Assembly: GCA_039029935.1 (NCBI GenBank)
Contig: JBCCFC010000003.1
Coordinates: forward strand, 1-34,509
DNA: 34,509 nt
From: G039029935 sp039029935
GTDB taxonomy: Bacteria; Chloroflexota; Anaerolineae; Caldilineales; Caldilineaceae
Direction: 5' to 3'
Shown here: piece after piece, positions 23,642-32,753 of the stretch
How the letters are laid out: each line of letters opens with the position of its first letter
How positions within the stretch are numbered: the first letter of the stretch is position 1
Made by a program: the position numbers and the translations under genes
Notes under the pieces: generated by a model
Databases searched by the model: none
The model's input: only the letters and a program-made list of their open reading frames with translations
Told to the model about the DNA's origin: nothing

Positions 23642-24112
23642 CTACACAAGGTCTTTCCGATAGTAAAAGCACAAATCACCTGGTGGGCAGTTTTCTAATC
23701 GGCCATATTCGATGTAGCCCAGCTTTTCATAAAATTGTGGTGCTTGATGACGGGAGGTTGAGAGACGTGCATACAGACAACCTCGTTTGACCGCCCCTGC
23801 TTCGGCCTGTATCATCAGTGAACGTCCAATGCCATGATGCCGCAGGTCTTCGCGTACCCAAATCATTACAATCTCTAGCCAAGAGTGAATGGCATGGGTG
23901 CGTCCTGTCAAACCGCCAACGACCTCACCATTGGCATCGAGGGCATAGAGGTGAATCTGTTCAGCATGATAAGGCGGTCCATAATTTTCACCGATGAATG
24001 CATTGTGTTGATGGTTGTAGGCAATAATCTGGGCTTCGACATAGGCTTCACGCTCCGTATTGACGGTCATGTCAAAGGTGAGTTGTGGATGTTGTTTAGG
24101 TTGGGTTGTCAT
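23642..24112 (-). CDS. GNAT family N-acetyltransferase
   Basis: A 156-residue GNAT-fold protein. The acetyl-CoA pyrophosphate-binding motif A is readable as VREDLRHHGIGRSLMIQAEAGA (R-x-x-G-x-G/A type: RHHGIGRS), followed by LSTSRHQAPQFYEKLGYIEYG, the usual motif B with the conserved FYEKLGY. The acceptor is unknown. An AGGAGG with 6-nt spacing precedes the ATG. It is the first gene of an eight-gene minus-strand run. Confidence 0.9.
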   Translation of the reverse strand: MTTQPKQHPQLTFDMTVNTEREAYVEAQIIAYNHQHNAFIGENYGPPYHAEQIHLYALDANGEVVGGLTGRTHAIHSWLEIVMIWVREDLRHHGIGRSLMIQAEAGAVKRGCLYARLSTSRHQAPQFYEKLGYIEYGRLENCPPGDLCFYYRKDLV

Positions 24113-24724
24113 GCATACCTCCTAGATAGGCCAAATAGAATATACGTACCTATGGAGTATACACTAAATAAAGAAGAAGTCATAAATCACGAAGTTTCTA
24201 GCCAAGGAGAAGCAAGTTATCTGTGTTCCCCCTTTGGCAATTTCCTTCGATATAAGTAAACCCAATAAACGTCGTTACCATTGTTCTGCCCCTCTTTGAT
24301 TACAGCCAATTTACTTTCTTCTTTTTATCATCGTTTTGTCATGGACACCAACATCTTCAACAATCGTCGTCGCCCCAGGCTTGCCTCCTCCCAAGGCTAG
24401 TGCAACACATCGCCTCTCCGATGTTATCTCATATCTTTTTGACCATTTCATTTTTATTACAAATTTTATATTTTGCATTATTTTTCTGCTTTATAATGTT
24501 TATTGTTAAATTATATTGTACTATCATATGGATTGTGTTTCATTGCGGGGGACCCCAAAGAACCTAATCTTCGCCAAGCTTGCGAAATTATTTGAAGAGT
24601 GTAAAAAGCGACCACAGTATCTTGTTTCGTTATAGACACTCCATCGAATTTCTGGTATGCTTGTAATGAGTAACCCTACATCGAAAGCTATGTGACTTAT
24701 TATAATGATTCTTAAGGAGTATTT
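24113..24724. other. Divergent intergenic region, A/T-rich, no gene
   Basis: The stretch separates divergent genes. From about 24425 to 24540 it is strongly A/T-rich. A 17-bp dyad TTCGCCAAGCTTGCGAA lies at 24570-24586, shortly after GCGGGGGACCCC. A TATAAT is present at 24701-24706, but I see no good -35 at the right distance, and it lies only about 10 bp from the ribosome site. No RNA family, repeat family of this window or open frame with support was found. Confidence 0.4.
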
Positions 24725-24997
24725 ATGTCAGAACGGGTTCAACAATCAAATGTTCCGAAGCCCTCCTCACAGCGGATTCAACCGAACTCTACCCCTGTTC
24801 AGACAGCAATAACATCACCAGGCTCATCAAATATGCATGAAAGTACTATCCAGCGTGTGAATCATGGTGCTATGCCGCTCAACGGTGAGCAACTTAACCA
24901 TCGGCACCAGACCATTGGGGCACAGGCAACGCTGCAACTACTGCGTGACCGTCAGGCCAATTATAAGCCAACCCCTGTGATGAGTGACAGATTATGA
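24725..24997 (+). CDS. Small disordered protein with an LQRTIGNQA-like motif
   Basis: A 90-residue Gln/Ser/Pro-rich, low-complexity protein of unknown function. Its only structured-looking segment is RHQTIGAQATLQLLRDRQ (residues 60-77), close to the LQRTIGNQATxxLLR helix seen near the N-termini of DUF4157-type proteins associated with extracellular contractile injection systems and other secreted toxins. The rest resembles the disordered leader of such proteins, with no enzymatic domain after it. AAGGAG sits 5 nt before the ATG. Its TGA overlaps the ATG of the next GNAT gene (ATGA), so the two are translationally coupled. The motif resemblance is from memory and may be fortuitous. Confidence 0.6.
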   Translation: MSERVQQSNVPKPSSQRIQPNSTPVQTAITSPGSSNMHESTIQRVNHGAMPLNGEQLNHRHQTIGAQATLQLLRDRQANYKPTPVMSDRL

Positions 24998-25452
24998 ATA
25001 TTGTCTATCTAGCAGATCATCCCCATCATATCCCGACTGTCGCCCGCTGGCATCATGCGGCTTGGGGGCATCTGCGTCATGATGACACACTTGAAAGACG
25101 CATCAAACGACTTCAAGGCAATATGGGACACCATGAAATCCCAACTGTTCTGATTGCCATTGAAGGAGACGCTGTACTCGGCTCTTCTAGCCTCATTCCC
25201 CATGATATGGATACACGCTTGGACCTGACACCTTGGCTTGCCAGCGTTTATACCGACGAGGCGCATCGTGGTCGTGGTGTTGGCTCGGCGATTGTCCAAC
25301 GCGTCATGGACGAAGCCAAGAAGCTTGGGGTCGAGACGCTCTACCTGATGACACCCGACCGACAGACCTTTTATGAACGATTAGGCTGGGTACGGGTTGA
25401 AGACGTTGAGTATCTTGATGAAATGGTCACGATTATGCAGGTAAGCTTATAA
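24994..25452 (+). CDS. GNAT family N-acetyltransferase
   Basis: A 152-residue GNAT protein. Motif A is DEAHRGRGVGSAIVQRVMDEA (core RGRGVGSA), preceded by the strand WLASVYT and followed by ETLYLMTPDRQTFYERLGWVRVE with the conserved FYERLGW. The N-terminal VARWHHAAWGHL is typical of a subgroup of small-molecule acetyltransferases. The acceptor is unknown. Its start overlaps the stop of the small disordered protein by 4 nt, implying coupled expression and possibly a shared role. Confidence 0.9.
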   Translation: MNIVYLADHPHHIPTVARWHHAAWGHLRHDDTLERRIKRLQGNMGHHEIPTVLIAIEGDAVLGSSSLIPHDMDTRLDLTPWLASVYTDEAHRGRGVGSAIVQRVMDEAKKLGVETLYLMTPDRQTFYERLGWVRVEDVEYLDEMVTIMQVSL

Positions 25453-25532
25453 GTCATTCAGATTGGTCTATCCATCAATCCATTGGACCAATCTCCTTAT
25501 GTCTAAACTTCACACATATGAAGGGAACAACG

Positions 25533-26543
25533 ATGCCAACCACAATCAAACCAAACGATTCACACCTCACATGGCTGGGTGCAGTTTCGGTCGAACACAC
25601 AGACGCCTATTCAATGCCTTGGCGTATCCCATACATAGAGCAATCTCTTTTTCATCCAGAATTGGTCAAACGTGCGGCCATGCCAGCGGGTGTACGGCTC
25701 TCGTTTATGAGCAATACGACCATGCTGGTGGGACATACAGCCCCATACCCTGAGATGTCACCGCTTGATCTCTTTGTGGATGGGCAGCACGTTGACACAG
25801 CCACAGTGGATGTACAAGGTAGATTTCGTTTTGTCAATTTGCCACCAAGACCGAAACGCATAGACCTGTGGCTACCTCAATTTGGTGAATTTCGACTACA
25901 AGAATTAACTGTTGAGTCAGGGACAACCATTAACCCCATTTCCAAAGACAATGGTCCACGCTGGATCACATATGGTAGTTCAATTACACAGTGTCGCACC
26001 GCTGATTCACCAGCGCATACATGGCCTGCCATCGCAGCGCGCTACTTTGACTACGATCTCACCTGTCTAGGGTTTGGCGGGCAATGCCATCTCGACAGCA
26101 TGATGGCACGGGTGATTCGTGATCGACCCGCCGACTTCATTTCGCTCTGTGTCGGCATCAACATCTATGGGGGCAGCACACTCAATGCGCGCACCTTTGC
26201 CGCCTCGTTCATGGGCTTCATCCAGATTGTGCGTGAAGGCCACCGCTACACACCGCTGGTCATCATGTCGCCCATCTACTCGCCCAAGCGAGAGTACACC
26301 AAAAATGTGGCGGGGCTGACCTTGCAAGAGATGCGTAGCAAAATTGCCCAAGTCGTCACGACTTTGCAAGCACATGGGGATAAACACATTCACTATGTCA
26401 ATGGCTTGGACATCTTTGGTCCAGCCTTGGTGCATCTGTTGCCCGACGACCTTCACCCCAATGCGGATGGCTACCGGATGATGGGTAAGCATTTTATTGA
26501 GCAGGTCGCCAGTCGCTATTTCATTTATGGAGATCAATCGTAA
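25533..26543 (+). CDS. SGNH/GDSL-type esterase with N-terminal beta domain
   Basis: A 336-residue two-domain hydrolase. Residues 1-130 form a beta-rich domain (LDLFVDGQHVDTATVD, RIDLWLPQFGEFRLQEL) like the jelly-roll found before the SGNH domain of CE2-type and related deacetylases. The SGNH domain begins WITYGSSITQC with nucleophile S150, then oxyanion G in GFGGQCHLD, N210 in CVGINIYGG, and the D306-x-H308 pair in PDDLHPNADGYRMMG. It should remove acetyl or other acyl groups from a carbohydrate or small ester. The second ATG was chosen because AAGGGA lies 8 nt before it, although a start five codons earlier is possible. No signal peptide is visible. Confidence 0.9.
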   Translation: MPTTIKPNDSHLTWLGAVSVEHTDAYSMPWRIPYIEQSLFHPELVKRAAMPAGVRLSFMSNTTMLVGHTAPYPEMSPLDLFVDGQHVDTATVDVQGRFRFVNLPPRPKRIDLWLPQFGEFRLQELTVESGTTINPISKDNGPRWITYGSSITQCRTADSPAHTWPAIAARYFDYDLTCLGFGGQCHLDSMMARVIRDRPADFISLCVGINIYGGSTLNARTFAASFMGFIQIVREGHRYTPLVIMSPIYSPKREYTKNVAGLTLQEMRSKIAQVVTTLQAHGDKHIHYVNGLDIFGPALVHLLPDDLHPNADGYRMMGKHFIEQVASRYFIYGDQS

Positions 26544-26574
26544 ATAAAGAGTCTATTGTATCAAGGAGAAATTA

Positions 26575-27831
26575 ATGACAACAGAGGATCGGCTCATTGC
26601 CGACGCGTTAACAACTGAAGACCTATGGGAACTAATGAGGCAGCGGGTGCCTCCGGTGGTTTCGGAATATTTTCGGGGTGGTGCGGATGCAGAAACATCG
26701 ATGCGGGCAAACGTCCGCGCCTTTCAGCAATCAATAACAACGGCCTATGGCGCGCTTAAATTTGATTCGCTTGATTTGAGTACGAGCGCGGTAGGTCATG
26801 ATTTGGCAGTGCCTTGGTATATTGCGCCAGTAGGCAGTCTACGGGCACTTTACCCAATGGCGGATGCAGTTGCATCGAGAGTGGCGGGTGAGTATGGAAC
26901 GGTCATGGCCCAATCCACATTATCCGGGACACCGATGGAGGATGTTACGGCTGCGTCAGAAGGGCAGTGTTGGTTTCAACTTTACCTGTGTGGTGGCAGG
27001 GAAACCGCACTTAGAGGGATTGAGCGCGCCAGAAATGCAGGGTTCACGGGTCTTGTCCTGACGATTGATACAGGGGTCTCTGGTCTACGTGCTTTGCACG
27101 CCAAAATGAAGCCTATGATGGCAACGGCTCCCTTCGCTGGCCTCAGCCTGCGTGAACGTATTCAATTGGCTGGCTTCAAGCTGACGATTGCGCCCCAAAT
27201 GATTCCTCGTATGCCTTGGCTATTGCGGCACTGGAGCGACGGCGGGTTGATGGAATTTGTCAACGTTATTGACGACGACGGCAATCCTATGCCCTATGCT
27301 GACATTGGCGCACAGCTTGCCGCCTCAGCCGTGACATGGGATGACTTGAAATGGATCAAAGCAGCGTGGGGTGATGACAGGCCGCTCATTGTCAAGGGTG
27401 TTCACTGTGCCGATGATGCGCGAAAGGCCGAGGAGATGGGTGCGTCGGGTGTCGTCTGGTCCAATCATGGCGGACGCCAACAGGACAGGGTTCCACCGAC
27501 GTTGCACATGGTCGCGCAAGAAATGCCCTTGGTTGGCGATACGCAGCTTGATTTTATGCTTGATGGCGGTATCCGCAACGGCACAGATATTTTGATTGCG
27601 TTGTCCTATGGTCTCAAGGCTGTTGGCATTGGTCGTGTTGCTGCTGCTGGCATTGGTGCTGGTGGACATGCTGGTCTCACAAGAGCCTTTGAAATCCTGA
27701 AATCTGACTTGGAACGGGCCATGAGTCTTGTCGGTGTGCAGAGTATTGAGGAGATTCGCGAGCGGGGAGCGGACATTCGACGCGAGAGCCTGATGCAGGG
27801 TGATGATCATCTTCCACCGTTTGTTTTCTAA
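26575..27831 (+). CDS. FMN-dependent alpha-hydroxy-acid oxidase/dehydrogenase
   Basis: A 418-residue TIM-barrel flavoenzyme of the lactate oxidase/lactate 2-monooxygenase/LldD family. Family marks include VVSEYFRGGADAE near the N-terminus, WYIAPVGSLRALYP, FQLY (Y137), LTIDTGVSG (D165), LIVKGVHCADDA (K274), SNHGGRQ with catalytic H298 and R301, and the phosphate-binding DGGIRNGTDIL (330-340) and VGIGR. It oxidises a 2-hydroxyacid to a 2-oxoacid using FMN. The tail LMQGDDHLPPFVF and the length are closer to lactate 2-monooxygenase-type members than to LldD. The SNHGGRQQD that follows the active-site histidine departs from the usual GRQLD. AAGGAG precedes the ATG. It lies 31 bp after the SGNH gene. 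Confidence 0.9.
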   Translation: MTTEDRLIADALTTEDLWELMRQRVPPVVSEYFRGGADAETSMRANVRAFQQSITTAYGALKFDSLDLSTSAVGHDLAVPWYIAPVGSLRALYPMADAVASRVAGEYGTVMAQSTLSGTPMEDVTAASEGQCWFQLYLCGGRETALRGIERARNAGFTGLVLTIDTGVSGLRALHAKMKPMMATAPFAGLSLRERIQLAGFKLTIAPQMIPRMPWLLRHWSDGGLMEFVNVIDDDGNPMPYADIGAQLAASAVTWDDLKWIKAAWGDDRPLIVKGVHCADDARKAEEMGASGVVWSNHGGRQQDRVPPTLHMVAQEMPLVGDTQLDFMLDGGIRNGTDILIALSYGLKAVGIGRVAAAGIGAGGHAGLTRAFEILKSDLERAMSLVGVQSIEEIRERGADIRRESLMQGDDHLPPFVF

Positions 27832-27873
27832 GTAAACCCGAAACAATCATTGGATGTTACGCTAGGTCAGGTA

Positions 27874-28078
27874 CTACAGCGGATTTGGGATTGAAACGGA
27901 TTTTTAGTACCCTGTAAATTAAGTCTTTCGGCATTGTTATTCCTGCGAAGGCAGGAATCCACTCTGGCACGACCCTGGATTCCTGCCTTCACAGGAATGA
28001 CTAAAACACCGAATTATTTAGTTTACAAGGTATTCAGGCTCCGTACTTAAATCCGTTTCGATCCCAAATCTGCTGTAG
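27874..28078. repeat. 205-bp long palindromic element
   Basis: Outer 30-bp arms (CTACAGCGGATTTGGGATTG at 27874 and its complement ending at 28078) pair nearly throughout. Inside, CCTGTAAATTAA pairs with TTAGTTTACAAGG, and GTTATTCCTGCGAAGGCAGG with the CCTGCCTTCACAGGAATGAC arm. The centre is CTCTGGCACGACCC. No open frame is present. The size and nested symmetry fit a MITE or a long cruciform-forming element. The inner ATTCCTG/CAGGAAT core resembles the element at 19953. Confidence 0.85.
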
Positions 28079-28393
28079 GTTTTAATATATACCTCAACCC
28101 TGCAAGCCTTGATTTCAGCCACGTTTTCCTCATACACCACCATCTCCTCATATTTCTTCCCTGCTCGTTGTTACCAGCGGAACGGGACAATATCGCACGT
28201 CGTTTTATGAGCACCAATGCATATTGTCATTATCCATCAGAACCAAATCGTGGCTAATTTTGAACAATTTCGCAATACTAGCCATATCGTCTTAGTTTCT
28301 AAATCCAGTCATATGACCAATATTGCTCATTAAAGCCAAAGAGCATTCGGCAGAAACAATAACTATCACCAACTATTCCTACAAGGAGTATGG
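28079..28393. other. Gene-free spacer before the first P-type ATPase
   Basis: No recognisable gene, RNA or repeat was found here. The only clear signal is AAGGAG at about 28382, the ribosome site of the following ATPase gene. No convincing promoter pair was seen. Confidence 0.4.
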
Positions 28394-30484
28394 ATGTATT
28401 TTAATCAGTTTCGTGTGTTCTTCCTACCCGCAACAAGTGCTGTACGGCTTGTCAATATACTAGCCAATGGCACGAGCCAAAAACAAGCAATAGACTTCGA
28501 AGTGTTCGAGAAGAAGAGTAAACGCACAGAGGAGCTATCATTTGTGCAAGGAAAGACATTTTTGCCCTCAACCTTTTCCGATGGTGCGCGCAGTCGTCAA
28601 CTACAGGAGATATCTTCTACAGACGAAACGGATTTACCCTCTATTGAACAAGAAGTCAATCGACATTTAACAACTGCCCTTTCATTGTTAGGACTAACCG
28701 CTCTGAGCCATCTCATCTACCCACCACTCGGATTACTGAGTTTACCTGGGTTGGCCTATGCCTTTCGTCCTTGGGCAGAAGATGCCTACTATTCGTTGGT
28801 CAAAGAACGTCGTTTACGCATGGCTGTCGTCGATTTTACCTTAATAACTGGGGCAATTCTAACAGGCCAGTTTATGGCGGCGGCATTGGTTGTGACTATA
28901 CTTTCACTTGGGAAAAAATTGCTAATTAAAGCCGAAGATCATTCCCAAAAACAGCTACGAACCGTGTTTGGCAATCAAACACATACAGCGTGGGTGCTAA
29001 AAGACAATGTCGAAGTCAATGTGCCTGTAGAGTCGCTGAGTGCAGGTGATATTATCGTTATTCACGCGGGAGAAACAGTTTCCATTGATGGCACAATTAT
29101 TACGGGGCAAGCAAGCGTTGACCAGCGTATCTTAACAGGAGAATCTCAACCTGTCGAAAAGGAAATCGGGGACCACGTTTTTGCATCCACAATTGTCTTG
29201 TCGGGACATATCCATGTACAAGCGGAAAAGGCAGGAAATGAGACAGTCTCTGCACAAATTATTGAGGTTTTGAATAAGACGGCAGATTTTCGACATACAC
29301 TCCAGTGGCAATGGATCGAAATGGTTGACAAAACGGCACTGCCCGCGTTCATCGCCGGATGGTTGACGCTGCCTATTCTGGGACCTGTTGCCGCTGTCAA
29401 TATGATGTGGTTTTTGGGTGCATCCCACAGCATGAAAGTCATTGCACCCATTAACCTACTCAGTTTTCTCAATCTTTCATCCTTCAATCAGATTCTGATT
29501 AAAGATGGACGTGTGCTGGAATTAATCAGCCAAGTTGATACTATCGTCTTTGATAAAACAGGGACGCTTACACAAGAAATTCCACATGTTGGGAACATAT
29601 ACACGACAGACACCTATCATCCAAATGAAATTTTAGCCTATGCCGCAGCAGCCGAATATCGACAAACACACCCCATTGCGCTTGCTATCCTACAAGAGGC
29701 ATCTGATCGTGAGTTAACGTGGCCTGATATCGAATCGGCGAGTTATGAAATCGGCTACGGAATCCAAGCGCAGTTGCCCGACTATCTCATTCGAGTGGGC
29801 AGTTTCCGCTATATGGAGCGGGAAGGGCTGGCGATTCCAGAGCACATCCAAACAGTCCAAGAGCATAGTTATGAATTAGGATACTCACTTATCTGTGTCG
29901 CGGTAGATGAGCATATTGTGGGTGCAGTTGAGCTCCATCCTTCGGTTCGACCCGAAGCACAAAAGATTGTCCAAGGACTAAAAGCGCGCGGGATGTCGTT
30001 GTATATCATCTCCGGTGATCACGAAAATCCAACTAAGAAGCTTGCCCAAGAGCTAGGGATTGACCACTATTTTGCTGAAACGTTGCCAGAACACAAGGCA
30101 GACTTGATTGCCAAACTTCAAGATGAAGGCAAATTTGTCTGTTTTGTTGGTGATGGCATCAATGACGCCATTGCCTTGAAACAGGCGAACTTATCAGTTT
30201 CGCTGCGTGGCGCGTCAACGATAGCAACCGACACGGCGCAGGTTATACTGATGGATGAGAGCCTCACCCAGTTGGACGAAATGTTTGATATCAGCCGGAA
30301 CTTTAACAGCACAATGCAAAGCAGTTTCCGTCTCTCACTCATCCCCAGCATTATCGCTGCGGGTGGACTTTTTGTTTTACATTTTGGATTTACCACTGCA
30401 ATTCTCGTATACTATCTTGGTGTCGTTCTCGGTGTAGGGAATTCTATGGTATCGTCAACAAGATACCTGAAGCGCAAATTATAA
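28394..30484 (+). CDS. P1B-like P-type ATPase lacking the CPx motif (first of two)
   Basis: A 696-residue integral membrane ATPase. All ATP-cycle motifs are present: TGES at 248-251, the phosphorylated D387 in DKTGTLT, HP at 426-427 in QTHPIA, and GDGIND at 586-591, so pumping chemistry should be intact. The HP motif and helix layout place it with P1B heavy-metal pumps. Where P1B pumps have CPC, SPC or TPC in the sixth membrane helix, this protein reads ASHSMKVIAP (343-352), with no cysteine and a lysine in the helix. There is no N-terminal CxxC metal-binding domain; the first 90 residues are unlike known HMA domains. The substrate therefore cannot be predicted. It lies 169 bp before a paralogue. 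AAGGAG precedes the ATG. Confidence 0.88.
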   Translation: MYFNQFRVFFLPATSAVRLVNILANGTSQKQAIDFEVFEKKSKRTEELSFVQGKTFLPSTFSDGARSRQLQEISSTDETDLPSIEQEVNRHLTTALSLLGLTALSHLIYPPLGLLSLPGLAYAFRPWAEDAYYSLVKERRLRMAVVDFTLITGAILTGQFMAAALVVTILSLGKKLLIKAEDHSQKQLRTVFGNQTHTAWVLKDNVEVNVPVESLSAGDIIVIHAGETVSIDGTIITGQASVDQRILTGESQPVEKEIGDHVFASTIVLSGHIHVQAEKAGNETVSAQIIEVLNKTADFRHTLQWQWIEMVDKTALPAFIAGWLTLPILGPVAAVNMMWFLGASHSMKVIAPINLLSFLNLSSFNQILIKDGRVLELISQVDTIVFDKTGTLTQEIPHVGNIYTTDTYHPNEILAYAAAAEYRQTHPIALAILQEASDRELTWPDIESASYEIGYGIQAQLPDYLIRVGSFRYMEREGLAIPEHIQTVQEHSYELGYSLICVAVDEHIVGAVELHPSVRPEAQKIVQGLKARGMSLYIISGDHENPTKKLAQELGIDHYFAETLPEHKADLIAKLQDEGKFVCFVGDGINDAIALKQANLSVSLRGASTIATDTAQVILMDESLTQLDEMFDISRNFNSTMQSSFRLSLIPSIIAAGGLFVLHFGFTTAILVYYLGVVLGVGNSMVSSTRYLKRKL

Positions 30485-30653
30485 ACAACTACTGCATATT
30501 CACTGCATATCCAATATTTATCCCACGTTTATCCCATGTTTGTATGGTACAATTTATATAACGTGTTTTTCAAAGCTGAATAATAACAAAATAATACTTA
30601 TAATACGAAAATTTGTTTTGCATACTATACAAGTCAACTAGAAACGAACAAAC

Positions 30654-32753
30654 ATGGTTAAACTACTAAAAACATATCAAAAACAGAGATTAGTTACAAT
30701 CTTATCGTCCTCTGAGAGCCAATCAATAGAATTAAATTCCAATCGTCTACTTTATCACAGTCAGCGTTATCTAACTCAAAAAATTACTCAAAGCCGCCTA
30801 TGTTCATTCTTGTTACGCCTGGTGATAAAAAATGATCAACAGCAAACAGATATTTTACCATCCCAAAATCATGAGATAGATGTCGTGAAAAAAGAACGCG
30901 AGGTGAGTACAAATTTAACAATTTCTTTGGCAGCGGCAGCAACATCAATTGTAGGGGTGTTCTATCCACCCTTAGCACTCCTGAGTGCAGCAGGTCTCGC
31001 CTATATCAGTGTCCCTTTTTTGAAGGATGGCTACCACTCGCTTGTCAAACAAAAGCAAGTCAACGTAAGTGTTGTGGAATCCTTATTGGCAATCTGTTCT
31101 TTAGCTATGGGGTATAATTTTGCTCTAGCCCTCAGTTGTATTGCTATTTATTGGGGTAAAAAGTTGGTCCATAGGACGGAAGATAACGCATACAAAAGCC
31201 TCATTGATGTATTTGGTCAACGGTCCGATTCAGTTTGGATTGTCTCGGATGACATTGAGATTGAAATGCCAATTGAGCGCGTCAAAACAGGTGATAAAGT
31301 TGTGGTACATACAGGTGAAATGATCCCCGTTGACGGCAAAATTGTCGATGGTATCGCCAGTGTTGACCAACGCGTTTTGACAGGCGAATCACAACCCGTC
31401 GAAAAAGAAGCGGGTGATCCTGTCTTTGCATCAACGGTTGTGCTTTCAGGCAAACTCTACATTGAGGTTGAAAAAGCAGGTGAAGAGACAACCGTTGCCA
31501 AGATTAGCCAAATATGGGAAAAGACAGCCGATTTTAAATCTTCCATGCGTTCACGTGGGGAGGCAATGGCCGACCAATTTGCACCAATGACCTTGGGATT
31601 GGCAGGGCTGGCTCTCTTAACAACAGGACCTATGGCATTTGTCACGGTCCTCAATGCCAGCTTTGCTTTTCACATGCGGGTGCTTGCGCCCATTGGCGTA
31701 TTACATTTTTTGAATATGGCCTCAAAAGGGGGCATTCTCATCAAAGATGGACGTGTGCTGGATATTCTCAAAGATGTGGATACCATTGTATTTGATAAAA
31801 CTGGCACGTTGACCCAAGAAGAGCCACATGTAGGCGGTATATTTGTCGATCAGGTTTATGGTTCGGCCTATAGCAAGCAGGATATATTGACATATGCAGC
31901 AGCAGCCGAAGATAAGCAATCTCATCCCATTGCACGGTCGATTATCCAAGCGGCCAATCAACGCCAATTAGTGCTGCCTGTCATCAATGATGCCGAATAT
32001 ACAGTCGGATACGGTCTAGCGGTCCAGATTGAGGGAAAGCATGTTCATGTTGGTAGTATGCGCTTTATGAACATGGAGAACATGCAAATCTCAAGTGAAA
32101 TGATTGCACATCAAAAGACGAGCAAAGATGATGGTTGTTCTTTGGTGATGGTTGCCATTGACAGGCAGGTTGTGGGAGCCATTGAAATTCATGCAACAGT
32201 TCGTCCAGAGGCAAAAGAAACGGTGTTGCAATTACGCCAGTTCGCAGATATGATCTCGATTATTTCCGGTGATCAAGAAGCACCGACAAGAAAGCTGGCT
32301 CAGGAACTCGAAATCGATCAATACTTCGCCGAGACATTGCCTGAACACAAGGCACAAATCATCAAACAGTTGCAAGACGAGGGTAAGACCGTGTGCTATA
32401 TTGGGGACGGCATCAATGATGCGATTGCACTCAAACAAGCCAATGTGTCGATCTCTTTGAGCGGTGCATCGACAATCGCCACGGATACGGCCCAAGTCGT
32501 TTTAATGAACCAACACTTGAGCCAACTTGTCCGTCTGTTTGAGATTTCTCGCCAATTTGACGAAACAATGAACCGTGCGTTCCTTTGCACAGTTTTACCA
32601 AACAGCCTGACCGTTGTTGGCTCGTTTTTCTTCAATTTTGTGCTAATCCAATCCATGATCTTGAGCCAAAGCGGGTTGGGCATGGGGCTGTATCAACTTT
32701 TTCGCCCATCATACCAAAAGGAGGATCGGGTTATCGAAGCCGCAAGCAGCTAA
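30654..32753 (+). CDS. P1B-like P-type ATPase lacking the CPx motif (second of two)
   Basis: A 699-residue paralogue of the preceding pump, sharing long stretches such as SVDQRxLTGESQPVEKE and ETLPEHKA. TGES is at 243-246, D381 is in DKTGTLT, HP at 424-425 and GDGIND at 584-589. The sixth-helix site reads FAFHMRVLAP (337-346), again with no CPx but with a basic residue and the shared M-(K/R)-V-x-A-P pattern. The N-terminal 85 residues are basic, predicted soluble and different from those of the first pump, with no metal-binding CxxC. The C-terminal helix pair also differs between the two (FFFNFVLIQSMILSQSG here). The pair may work together or as a heteromer. The stop codon overlaps that of the convergent alcohol dehydrogenase. 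The ribosome site is weak. Confidence 0.88.
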   Translation: MVKLLKTYQKQRLVTILSSSESQSIELNSNRLLYHSQRYLTQKITQSRLCSFLLRLVIKNDQQQTDILPSQNHEIDVVKKEREVSTNLTISLAAAATSIVGVFYPPLALLSAAGLAYISVPFLKDGYHSLVKQKQVNVSVVESLLAICSLAMGYNFALALSCIAIYWGKKLVHRTEDNAYKSLIDVFGQRSDSVWIVSDDIEIEMPIERVKTGDKVVVHTGEMIPVDGKIVDGIASVDQRVLTGESQPVEKEAGDPVFASTVVLSGKLYIEVEKAGEETTVAKISQIWEKTADFKSSMRSRGEAMADQFAPMTLGLAGLALLTTGPMAFVTVLNASFAFHMRVLAPIGVLHFLNMASKGGILIKDGRVLDILKDVDTIVFDKTGTLTQEEPHVGGIFVDQVYGSAYSKQDILTYAAAAEDKQSHPIARSIIQAANQRQLVLPVINDAEYTVGYGLAVQIEGKHVHVGSMRFMNMENMQISSEMIAHQKTSKDDGCSLVMVAIDRQVVGAIEIHATVRPEAKETVLQLRQFADMISIISGDQEAPTRKLAQELEIDQYFAETLPEHKAQIIKQLQDEGKTVCYIGDGINDAIALKQANVSISLSGASTIATDTAQVVLMNQHLSQLVRLFEISRQFDETMNRAFLCTVLPNSLTVVGSFFFNFVLIQSMILSQSGLGMGLYQLFRPSYQKEDRVIEAASS

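Noticed and set aside
28394..30484. KdpB-type potassium pump
   Set aside because: No kdpA or kdpC is adjacent and the HP motif and helix order are of P1B type.
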